In this document: positions 1 through 5,166 of the stretch, one piece after another
Numbering within the stretch: the first letter of the stretch is position 1
How the letters are laid out: every line of letters starts with the position of its first letter
Assembly: GCA_036556985.1 (NCBI GenBank)
Contig: DATBIK010000036.1
Coordinates: 1-5,987 of the forward strand
Length of the DNA stretch: 5,987 bases
Reading direction: 5' to 3'
Source: JAPSGM01 sp036556985
Lineage (GTDB): Bacteria; Chloroflexota; Limnocylindria; QHBO01
The notes under the pieces: model-generated
Told to the model about the DNA's origin: nothing
Seen by the model: only the letters and a program-made list of their open reading frames with translations
The model's database searches: none
Position numbers and translations under genes: made by a program

Positions 1-141
1 GCGCTCGTCGAGCAGCTCATCGAGGGCGACGGCTGGGCGCTGCGCGCCGGCGCATACCTTCACGCCGAGCAGGTCATCTGGGGCGCCACCGCCCGCACCC
101 TGGCCATGTTCGCCACCGTCCTCCGCCACGCCATCGGCTAG
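1..141 (+). CDS. NUDIX hydrolase, probable CoA pyrophosphatase type (3' end only)
   Basis: Only the last 46 residues are in the window; the gene starts upstream of base 1 and ends at a TAG (139-141). The visible tail contains the stretch VIWGATARTL followed by a short hydrophobic helix. A WGATAR-like motif near the C-terminus is characteristic, from memory, of bacterial NUDIX proteins of the CoA-pyrophosphatase group, which cleave coenzyme A or related nucleoside diphosphate derivatives in the cytoplasm. The diagnostic NUDIX box lies outside the window, so the family call rests on this tail alone. The reading frame has strong high-GC third-position bias, which supports real coding. The gene faces the phosphatase gene tail to tail with 23 bp between the stop codons. 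An unrelated protein with a similar tail cannot be excluded. Confidence 0.55.
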   Translation, partial: ALVEQLIEGDGWALRAGAYLHAEQVIWGATARTLAMFATVLRHAIG

Positions 142-169
142 GCCGCGGCCGCCGGCCGACCAGCCTAGC
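137..169. terminator. Candidate bidirectional terminator hairpin between convergent genes
   Basis: An outer 7-bp stem pairs GCTAGGC (137-143) with GCCTAGC (163-169). Inside it a 5-bp stem pairs CGGCC (146-150) with GGCCG (154-158) around a 3-nt loop, with small unpaired bulges between the stems. The outer stem contains the stop codons of both convergent genes. No T-tract follows on either strand, so it does not look like a textbook intrinsic terminator, although GC-rich actinobacteria often have hairpins without U-tracts. The pairing is seen directly; the function is inferred from its position. Confidence 0.45.
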
Positions 170-989
170 GTCTGGTGCGCACCTGCATCCCCGTCATCGC
201 CAGGAGCTCGAGCAGCTCCCCGTGGTGCGGCCGTGGGGCGGCCACGATGCTCACCGTCGCGCTCCGCCGGCTCGGGTCCCACCACGTCCCGCCGTCGAGG
301 TTGCTCACCGTGGCACCGGCACGCTCGGCGATGAGGCCCGCGGCCGCCACGTCCCACAGCGACAGCCCGCCGTTCTGCACGAAGGCGTCGAAACGCCCAT
401 TGGCGACGTACGCCAGCGACAGCGCGGCGCTCCCCATCCGCCGCGGGATCCGGATCCGCCGCCCGATCCGTCGCTCGCGCCCGATCCCCCCGCGCCCGAT
501 GACGGCCAGGCTGACCACGAAGTCGCCGATCTGCCCTTTCCGTGAGGCGCGGATGCGGACCCCGTTCAGCGTCGCCGGTCCGTCGGCGGTGGCCGCGTAC
601 GTGTCCCCGCGCAGTGGGTCGTGGACCACCCCCACCGCCGGCCGCTCCCCGTCGACCATGCCCACGGAGACGCAGAAGTACGGGATCCCGTTCGCGTAGT
701 TGACCGTCCCGTCCAGCGGGTCGATCACCCACACCCGACCGCTCGGCTCCCTCTCCGGCCCGACCCTGGCGTGGTGCCCCGACTCCTCGGCCAGGATCGC
801 GTCGTGGGAATACCGCTCCCGGATCGCCGCGAGCGCCAGCTTCTCGGACGCGTAGTCGACCTCGGTGACCACGTCCCGCGCGCTCTTGCGACGGATCCGC
901 TGCACCCGCTCGTAGCTCGCGCTCAGCAGCTCTCCGGCGTGCGCGGCAAGCTCCGTCGCGAACGCCAGCTCATCGGCCCATCGGCTCAT
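165..989 (-). CDS. Inositol monophosphatase family phosphatase
   Basis: A 274-residue cytoplasmic, Mg2+-dependent sugar or inositol phosphate phosphatase, about the usual length for the family (250-290). Motifs in order: DVVTEVD (39-45), the N-terminal signature; the metal-ligand region LAEESG (66-71); the hallmark WVIDPLDGTVNY (87-98), whose D90 and D93 are metal ligands; and the C-terminal WDVAAAG (212-218), which completes the metal site. All expected catalytic residues are present. The exact substrate (inositol-1-phosphate, histidinol phosphate, fructose-1,6-bisphosphate or PAP) cannot be told from sequence alone. The ATG at 987-989 was chosen because the family fold begins there; the open frame extends upstream through out-of-frame coding sequence of the next gene. 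There is no Shine-Dalgarno; a TAGCAT box sits 8 bp upstream. It lies 32 bp downstream of the TIGR02588-type gene on the same strand, so it could be read from that operon or from its own promoter. Confidence 0.92.
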   Translation of the reverse strand: MSRWADELAFATELAAHAGELLSASYERVQRIRRKSARDVVTEVDYASEKLALAAIRERYSHDAILAEESGHHARVGPEREPSGRVWVIDPLDGTVNYANGIPYFCVSVGMVDGERPAVGVVHDPLRGDTYAATADGPATLNGVRIRASRKGQIGDFVVSLAVIGRGGIGRERRIGRRIRIPRRMGSAALSLAYVANGRFDAFVQNGGLSLWDVAAAGLIAERAGATVSNLDGGTWWDPSRRSATVSIVAAPRPHHGELLELLAMTGMQVRTRR

Positions 990-997
990 ACGGACCG

Positions 998-1003
998 ATG
1001 CTA
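998..1003 (-). promoter_or_regulatory. Candidate -10 box of a leaderless promoter for the phosphatase gene
   Basis: On the minus strand the sequence reads GTAGCAT, then 8 bp, then the ATG at 989. TAGCAT fits the actinobacterial TANNNT -10 consensus, and the distance would place the transcript start at or within a base or two of the start codon. No Shine-Dalgarno precedes this ATG. The -35 region is weak: a GTGAGC overlapping the preceding stop codon lies 17 bp upstream. The same arrangement recurs before two other genes in the window. Confidence 0.5.
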
Positions 1004-1021
1004 CCCCGCCGTCGGCCCCGC

Positions 1022-1396
1022 TCACGGCACGCCGAAGGCGACGACCCGTACCTCCACCTCGCCCTCCGGCTCGGCGTCGAAGCCGAAGTACACCTCCACT
1101 TCGCTCGCCGCGGGTAGGAAGTCGATCTCGAACGTGCTCGTCTGCCGCTCCCCGTCGACGCGGGCGCTCGCTTCCAGGACGATGCGCTCCGCCGGGGCGT
1201 CGCCGTCGTTCCGCACGCTGGCCGGTACCACCCACCCCAGATCCGTCGCGTACCCACCGCCGGGGTCGAGCTCGGCGCTCGGCATCGCCCGCGTCCCGCG
1301 GTTGGTCAGCCCGTCGACCGCCAGGAACCCGACGACCGCCACGATCGCCAGCACGCTGATCCCCAGCGCCACCCACTCGACCCAGTTCTTCCGCAT
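1022..1396 (-). CDS. TIGR02588-type membrane-anchored protein, function unknown
   Basis: A 124-residue protein with one N-terminal membrane segment (about residues 7-28, rich in V, A, L and I) preceded by a short basic start (MRKNW), which suggests a signal anchor with the rest outside the membrane. The remainder (about 40-124) looks like one beta-sandwich domain: it has VRNDGDAPAERIVLEA (61-76), a pattern common in CARDB-like or other Ig-like folds, and alternating strands near the end. From memory, the TIGR02588 family is described as unknown in function and found with TIGR02587 in a two-gene operon, which is exactly the layout here. The ATG at 1394-1396 lies 4 bp after the upstream gene's stop, and the purine-rich end of that gene (GAGGCGAGCGGG) could act as ribosome binding site, so translational coupling is likely. 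An earlier in-frame GTG at 1438 would add residues lacking family character. Confidence 0.75.
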   Translation of the reverse strand: MRKNWVEWVALGISVLAIVAVVGFLAVDGLTNRGTRAMPSAELDPGGGYATDLGWVVPASVRNDGDAPAERIVLEASARVDGERQTSTFEIDFLPAASEVEVYFGFDAEPEGEVEVRVVAFGVP

Positions 1397-1400
1397 CGCG

Positions 1401-2330
1401 CTACCCGCTCGCCTCGCCGCCACGCCCGCCACCGCCACCGCTCGGGCCGCCGCCGCCGACGAGCAGCCGCCCGGCCGCCGCCCCGAATGAGGCCACGACC
1501 CCGAGCATGACGACCTGGCCGATCACCGCCGAGAGGCCCATGCCATCGGTCCGCCCGAACGACCACAGCAGCAGCAGCGACACCACCAGGCTGATCGCAT
1601 ATGCCGCCGCCGTCTCCGTGAACGGCCCGCTCAGGACGCCCGCGCCGATCGGCGCCGAGCTGCCCCCGCGGAAGTCCGCGTAGAACACGATCGCCAGCGT
1701 CACCAGGTAGCTGCCCACCATCACGCCCAGCAGCAGCCACGGGCCTGCCTGGATGCCGAGCAGCATCGGCTCCTCGGTTGCAGCCACGTTCAACGCGAAC
1801 AGGAGCGCCGCGCCGGCCGCGACGAACAGCCGTCCTACGGTCCCCACCGCGGCGCTGTCGCCCGCCGAGCTTCCCGTGTCCTGGTCGCTGTCCTCGGGTG
1901 CGGCGAGCTGGGTCGCGGCGAGGGATGCGCCGAACGCGATCGGGATCATCTGCAGGGCCACCTTTCCCACGACCTCGCGCAGGCCCATGTCCGGACCGAT
2001 GCGACCCAGCGCCAGGAGCGCCAGCGTGGCAACGACCGCGGCCAGCCCCATCGTCTCCACCGAGTCGACGAGCAGTTGGACAACCGATCGGTCACGCCGG
2101 AACCCGCTCAGCGCCGAATACCCGATGACGATGACGAAGGTCACGCCCAGCAGGACAAGGATCTTCCAGTGCGGCAGTAGAAAACCGTGCCACCACATCT
2201 CCATCGTGAACAACAACGGCAGCCCGATGAGCAGCCCGCCGCCCGCCGCGCGCACGAGATCCTGCGCCGATTGGCTTGCCGAGTCCTCCGGCACCCGCCG
2301 GGTGGCGGAACGCTTGCCCGCTTGGCCCAT
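1401..2330 (-). CDS. TIGR02587/DUF2391-type integral membrane protein, function unknown
   Basis: A 309-residue multi-pass inner-membrane protein. Counting from its ATG, hydrophobic segments lie at about 28-48, 56-75, 90-109, 119-140, 166-186, 196-217, 238-257 and 264-290, so seven or eight passes. The first contains GLPLLFTMEMWWHGF, which matches my memory of the conserved start of the TIGR02587 family (described as spanning the membrane about seven times). A hydrophilic, acidic loop (PEDSDQDTGSSAGD) separates the fourth and fifth segments, and the tail is glycine-rich. No enzyme or transporter signature is recognisable. Start choice is uncertain: ATG 2330 has GAAGG 8 bp upstream; an in-frame TTG at 2360 would add ten residues (319 aa) and follows a stronger but more distant GGAGGAG. 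It is followed after 4 bp by the TIGR02588-type gene and is divergent from the GntR regulator. Confidence 0.8.
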   Translation of the reverse strand: MGQAGKRSATRRVPEDSASQSAQDLVRAAGGGLLIGLPLLFTMEMWWHGFLLPHWKILVLLGVTFVIVIGYSALSGFRRDRSVVQLLVDSVETMGLAAVVATLALLALGRIGPDMGLREVVGKVALQMIPIAFGASLAATQLAAPEDSDQDTGSSAGDSAAVGTVGRLFVAAGAALLFALNVAATEEPMLLGIQAGPWLLLGVMVGSYLVTLAIVFYADFRGGSSAPIGAGVLSGPFTETAAAYAISLVVSLLLLWSFGRTDGMGLSAVIGQVVMLGVVASFGAAAGRLLVGGGGPSGGGGGRGGEASG

Positions 2331-2371
2331 GCCGCACGCCTTCAGCAACTTGCGCGCCAATGGCTCGCGGG

Positions 2372-2381
2372 CCTCTCCTCC
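2372..2381 (-). promoter_or_regulatory. Purine-rich Shine-Dalgarno-like site upstream of the membrane-protein gene
   Basis: On the minus strand this reads GGAGGAGAGG. It is close to the anti-Shine-Dalgarno complement but ends 11 bp before the TTG at 2360, with the GGAGG core 16 bp away, which is long. It favours the TTG start if used. The alternative ATG at 2330 has its own weaker GAAGG. The motif is plain; which start it serves is not settled. Confidence 0.4.
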
Positions 2382-2408
2382 GGTAATCCACCCCTAACCA
2401 CCCGGTAA
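2380..2408. repeat. Helically phased short repeats in the divergent promoter region
   Basis: TAA occurs at 2384, 2395 and 2406, exactly 11 bp apart, in a tract otherwise almost free of TAA. CCACCC occurs at 2388-2393 and 2398-2403, and CCGGTAA at 2380-2386 and 2402-2408. The result is two and a half imperfect copies of a roughly 11-bp unit, about one helical turn each. It lies between the divergent genes, next to the 23-bp inverted repeat. It could be a protein binding array or part of overlapping promoters; no clear TANNNT -10 box can be placed here on either strand. Confidence 0.35.
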
Positions 2409-2415
2409 GGGCCCC

Positions 2416-2438
2416 AGTGTTCAGATCACCTGAACACT
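2416..2438. promoter_or_regulatory. Perfect inverted repeat, probable GntR-type operator
   Basis: AGTGTTCAG (2416-2424) and CTGAACACT (2430-2438) are exact reverse complements separated by ATCAC, giving a 23-bp dyad centred at 2427. It ends 2 bp before the Shine-Dalgarno and 16 bp before the GTG of the GntR regulator, and lies 55 bp upstream of the farther (TTG) start of the divergent membrane gene. GntR/FCD dimers bind inverted repeats near their own promoters, so autoregulation and possibly divergent control are likely. Read as RNA it could also form a 9-bp stem in the regulator's leader. Confidence 0.65.
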
Positions 2439-2440
2439 TC

Positions 2441-2448
2441 GAGGAGGG
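2441..2448 (+). promoter_or_regulatory. Strong Shine-Dalgarno of the GntR gene
   Basis: GAGGAGGG sits 6 bp before the GTG at 2455. It decides the start in favour of this GTG, because no downstream ATG or GTG that keeps the DNA-binding domain intact has a comparable site. Confidence 0.8.
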
Positions 2449-2454
2449 CTGGCC

Positions 2455-3204
2455 GTGAAGCGAGGGAGATGGAAGCGGGATTCTGGGAAGCGGCGCGGGG
2501 AGACGTGGCGGGCCCAGCGGCTCGGGGTCGCCGTCCTCGAACGTGGCACGCTGCCGGCACGGGCGGCGCATCGGATTCGGATGGGCATCCTGGTCGGCGA
2601 CTTCCGGCCCGGCGAGCGGCTGCCGCCCATGCGGGCGCTCGCGGCGGAGTTCGAGATCAGCCTCGCCTCTCTGCGCGAGGCGATCGCTCAGCTGCGAGGC
2701 GAGGGGTTCGTGGACGTGCGCCACGGGATCGGCTGTTTCGTCGTTCGTCGGGCGCGGAGGGCGCGCGCACTGAAGGCGGCGACGCGGAGAGCGGCGCGCA
2801 GGGAAGCAGCGGAGCTTCGCATCGTGATTGATCCCGCGGTGGCGGGCATCGCGGCGCGTCGCAGAACGGCGGCGGGGGTGCGCGACCTCCTGGGCGCCAC
2901 ATGGGAGCGCGAAGCCGCGCGGCGGTCCGGCGACCCCGGGGCATACGTGGATGCCGATATCGAGTTCCACGCAAGGGTTGCCGCGGCAGCGCGCGGGCCG
3001 ATTGGCGTGGCGGCGCACCGGTTCGCAAGCATGACGCTCCGGCCCCTCGTGCAGGCGAACGCCGGTGAGCTGGCAGGGGACGATCGGCTGGCAACGTTGC
3101 ACCGCACGCTCGCAGACGCGGTCGCGGACGGCAGGCCAATGCGAGCGGTGCGCGCGGCGCGTGCGATCGCCTGGATCGAGACACAGCCACCGAGGCCGCC
3201 GTGA
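2455..3204 (+). CDS. GntR family transcriptional regulator, FadR/FCD subfamily
   Basis: A 249-residue cytoplasmic DNA-binding regulator. A highly basic arm (residues 1-22, with KRGRWKR and GKRRGETWR) precedes a clear GntR winged helix-turn-helix at about 35-97: the GDFRPGERLPPMRALAAEF pattern (48-66), the recognition region ISLASLREAIAQLRGEGFV (68-86) and the wing around VRHGIGCFV (88-96). A basic linker leads to a helical FCD-like effector domain (about 119-241). There D168 and H172 in DIEFH, and H216 in LHRTLADA, match metal or ligand residues of FCD domains, but the usual last histidine, about 22 residues after H216, is I238 here. The effector is unknown. The GTG start is fixed by a strong ribosome binding site. 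It is divergent from the membrane-protein pair, and the phosphorylase gene begins 15 bp after its stop on the same strand. The nearby inverted repeat suggests autoregulation. Confidence 0.88.
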   Translation: MKRGRWKRDSGKRRGETWRAQRLGVAVLERGTLPARAAHRIRMGILVGDFRPGERLPPMRALAAEFEISLASLREAIAQLRGEGFVDVRHGIGCFVVRRARRARALKAATRRAARREAAELRIVIDPAVAGIAARRRTAAGVRDLLGATWEREAARRSGDPGAYVDADIEFHARVAAAARGPIGVAAHRFASMTLRPLVQANAGELAGDDRLATLHRTLADAVADGRPMRAVRAARAIAWIETQPPRPP

Positions 3205-3206
3205 CG

Positions 3207-3212
3207 TAGGCT
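3207..3212 (+). promoter_or_regulatory. Candidate -10 box of a leaderless promoter for the phosphorylase gene
   Basis: TAGGCT (with a preceding G or CG, as at the other sites) is followed by 7 bp and the ATG at 3220. It fits TANNNT, and no Shine-Dalgarno is present in the 15-bp gap after the GntR stop. No convincing -35 hexamer is visible 16-18 bp upstream. Transcription from here would start at or next to the ATG. Confidence 0.5.
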
Positions 3213-3219
3213 ACGCGGC

Positions 3220-3990
3220 ATGCCGCAGATCCACCTACGCGCCGAGGAGGGCGACTACGCCCCGTTCGTCCTCGTGCCCGGCGATCCGAATCGGGCGCGA
3301 CGCATCTCGGAGCGGTTCGACCCCGGATCGGTCCGCGAGGTCAACGCCCATCGCGGGCTGCTGGGGTTCACCGGGACGTACCGCGGCACCCCGGTGAGCG
3401 TCCAGACCAGCGGCATGGGGACGCCGAGCCTCAGCATCGTGGTCGAGGAGCTGCTGCGGCTCGGCGCGCGGCGTTTGGTCCGAGTCGGGACCTGCGGCGG
3501 CATCGCGCCGGGGCTGCGGACCGGGGACCTCGTGATCGCGACCGCGGCGTGCCCGGTGGACGGTGCCACTGCAACGTACCTGCACGGCGAGCCGTACGCC
3601 CCCGCGGCCGACTTTGCGATGACGCGGGCACTCGTCGACGCGGCCGCGGCGGCCGGCGTGGCGGCGAGAACCGGTTTGGTGGCATCGGTCGACGTCTTCT
3701 ACAACACCGATGCCGACTACGCGCAGCGCTGGAGAGACCGGGGCGTGCTCGCCTTCGAGATGGAGGCATCGGCGCTGTTCTATCTGGCGGCACGGGCCGC
3801 AGCGAGGGGAGCCGATGTGGCGGCGGGCTGCGCGCTGACGGTGAGCGACGTACTCGGCGACGACGTGACGACCGAGGAGAGCTACCTCCCGCTCGATGAG
3901 CTGGATCGGGCGATCGACCGCATGATCGGCGTGGCGCTCGAGGCGGGATTGGAGGCCGGCACGGGACTGGCGGTAGACTCGACGGCATGA
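3220..3990 (+). CDS. Nucleoside phosphorylase, DeoD-like (probable purine-nucleoside phosphorylase)
   Basis: A 256-residue cytoplasmic enzyme of the PNP/UDP phosphorylase family, which cleaves nucleosides with phosphate to free base and (deoxy)ribose-1-phosphate for salvage. By hand alignment to E. coli DeoD recalled from memory: H5 matches the active-site histidine supplied by the neighbouring subunit, VPGDPNRAR (19-27) and R45 the phosphate contacts, GMGTPS (65-70) and RVGTCGG (88-94) the phosphate and ribose site, VDVFYNTD (157-164) the base-stacking region, FEMEA (179-183) the ribose-binding glutamate, and S209-D210 the catalytic aspartate typical of purine-specific enzymes. The Arg that partners this Asp in DeoD (Arg217) has no counterpart between residues 211 and 229, so substrate preference is uncertain; uridine or broad specificity is possible. 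The start is the first ATG after the GntR stop and matches the DeoD N-terminus. Its TGA overlaps the hppD ATG by 4 bp. Confidence 0.85.
   Translation: MPQIHLRAEEGDYAPFVLVPGDPNRARRISERFDPGSVREVNAHRGLLGFTGTYRGTPVSVQTSGMGTPSLSIVVEELLRLGARRLVRVGTCGGIAPGLRTGDLVIATAACPVDGATATYLHGEPYAPAADFAMTRALVDAAAAAGVAARTGLVASVDVFYNTDADYAQRWRDRGVLAFEMEASALFYLAARAAARGADVAAGCALTVSDVLGDDVTTEESYLPLDELDRAIDRMIGVALEAGLEAGTGLAVDSTA
3974..3979 (+). promoter_or_regulatory. Candidate -10 box of a leaderless hppD promoter inside the phosphorylase gene
   Basis: TAGACT, preceded by GG, lies 7 bp before the hppD ATG at 3987, within the last codons of the upstream gene. It fits TANNNT at leaderless spacing, and no Shine-Dalgarno precedes hppD. 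A TTGGAG 19 bp upstream is a possible but poorly spaced -35. This would let hppD be transcribed independently despite the overlapping start and stop codons. Confidence 0.5.
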
Positions 3991-5159
3991 CCGATACGCT
4001 GAGCCGCGACCGGGGCGCCGCGAACCAGGCCGGCGCCGTGGTGAACCCGAACGCAGCCGCCGAGGCGCAGGACTTCCTGCCGCTCAACGGAATCGACCAC
4101 GTCGAGTTCTGGGTGGGGAACGCGAAGCAGGCAGCGGCGTACTACCGCGCCCTGTGGGGCTTCACCCCGGTCGCCTACGCGGGGCTCGAGACCGGCGTGC
4201 GCGATCGCTCCAGCTACGTGCTGGTGCAGAACGACATCCGCTTCGTGTTCACCGCCCCGCTGACACCGGACAGCGACATCGCGCGGCACGTCCACGAGCA
4301 CGGGGACGGGGTGCACGACATCGCGTTCGCCGTCGACGACGTCGAGTCGGCCTGGCACGAGACCACCTCCCGGGGAGCGGCCTCGGCCCAGGAGCCGACC
4401 ACCGTCGAGGGCCAGAAGGGCGTCCTGCGCCGCAGCGCGATCCACACCTACGGCGAGGTCATCCACTCCTTCATCGACCGGAGCGACTACCACGGCACCT
4501 TCGCGCCGGGCTACCACAAGGTCCGCCGGCCGGCGCCGGCGGCATCGGGCCAGAACCTGCTCGAGGTCGACCACTGCGTCGGGAACGTGGCGCTCGGTGA
4601 CATGAACCGGTTCGTCGACTTCTACAAGGACGTCCTCGGCTTCAGCCAGCTCATCCACTACGACGACAAGGTGATCCACACCGACTACTCGGCGCTGATG
4701 AGCAAGGTGATGCAGAACGGGAACGGCCGTATCAAGTTCCCGATCAACGAGCCGGCCAGCGGCAAGAAGAAGTCACAGATTCAGGAGTTCATCGACTACT
4801 ACGGGACGGCGGGAACGCAGCACATCGCGCTGCGCACCGAGGACATCGTGGGGACGGTTCGCGCGCTCCGGGAGCGCGGGGTCGAATTCCTCGGCCTGCC
4901 GCACACCTACTACGAGTCGCTGCCCGAGCGGGTCGGCGACGTCGGGGTGCCGATCGACGTGCTCGAGGAGCTGGGCATCGAGGCCGACCGCGACGAGGAG
5001 GGCTACCTCCTCCAGATCTTCACCCGCCCGGTTCAGGACCGGCCCACGTTCTTCTTCGAGATCATCGAGCGCCACGGATCGCGCGGCTTCGGCGTCGGCA
5101 ACTTCAAGGCCCTGTTCGAGGCGATCGAGCGCGAGCAGGCGCGCCGCGGCAACCTCTAG
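3987..5159 (+). CDS. hppD: 4-hydroxyphenylpyruvate dioxygenase
   Basis: A 390-residue non-haem Fe(II) enzyme that converts 4-hydroxyphenylpyruvate and O2 to homogentisate and CO2, the second step of tyrosine degradation, in the cytoplasm. It has two vicinal-oxygen-chelate domains: an N-terminal one from IDHVEFWVG (36-44) to about 165 and the catalytic one from LLEVDHCVGNV (191-201) onward. The iron ligands are all present: H196 (VDHCVGN), H279 (TQHIALRTED) and E358 (FFFEIIERHG). Also present are FPINEP (251-256), Q343 and F345 in LLQIFT, and the C-terminal helix GFGVGNFKALFEAIE (367-381) with F373. These positions match the Streptomyces avermitilis enzyme, as I recall it, at a constant offset of nine. 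The INEP region and C-terminal helix favour HppD over hydroxymandelate synthase. Its ATG overlaps the previous stop (ATGA). No homogentisate dioxygenase or other tyrosine-pathway gene is in view. Confidence 0.96.
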   Translation: MTDTLSRDRGAANQAGAVVNPNAAAEAQDFLPLNGIDHVEFWVGNAKQAAAYYRALWGFTPVAYAGLETGVRDRSSYVLVQNDIRFVFTAPLTPDSDIARHVHEHGDGVHDIAFAVDDVESAWHETTSRGAASAQEPTTVEGQKGVLRRSAIHTYGEVIHSFIDRSDYHGTFAPGYHKVRRPAPAASGQNLLEVDHCVGNVALGDMNRFVDFYKDVLGFSQLIHYDDKVIHTDYSALMSKVMQNGNGRIKFPINEPASGKKKSQIQEFIDYYGTAGTQHIALRTEDIVGTVRALRERGVEFLGLPHTYYESLPERVGDVGVPIDVLEELGIEADRDEEGYLLQIFTRPVQDRPTFFFEIIERHGSRGFGVGNFKALFEAIEREQARRGNL

Positions 5160-5166
5160 GGACTAG
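5156..5166. other. Tail-to-tail junction of hppD and the oxidoreductase, small CTAG dyad
   Basis: The two genes end in facing TAG stops with only 3 bp between them. The junction reads CTAG, GGA, CTAG, an 11-bp dyad containing both stops. A 4-bp stem is too weak for a terminator, so transcripts from both sides must end inside the opposite gene or by a factor-dependent route. Confidence 0.5.

Noticed and set aside
990..1376. Extension of the phosphatase reading frame to a GTG at 1376, which would make a 403-residue protein
   Set aside because: The added residues are Arg/Gly-rich and out of frame with the TIGR02588-type gene that clearly occupies this DNA; the phosphatase fold begins at the ATG at 989.
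621..1490. Plus-strand open frame of 289 codons opposite the phosphatase and the membrane-protein pair
   Set aside because: It has Pro/Arg/His/Thr-rich composition with no domain and crosses three real genes on the other strand.
2416..2438. The inverted repeat as an intrinsic terminator or a LexA box
   Set aside because: No gene ends toward it and no T-tract follows. Its half-sites run GTTC then GAAC, the opposite order to actinobacterial LexA sites.
2092..3102. Long minus-strand open frame (336 codons) opposite the GntR gene
   Set aside because: It is low-complexity (Pro/Arg/Ala), spans the intergenic palindrome and the antisense of the regulator, and shows no family motif; long antisense frames are expected at this GC content.
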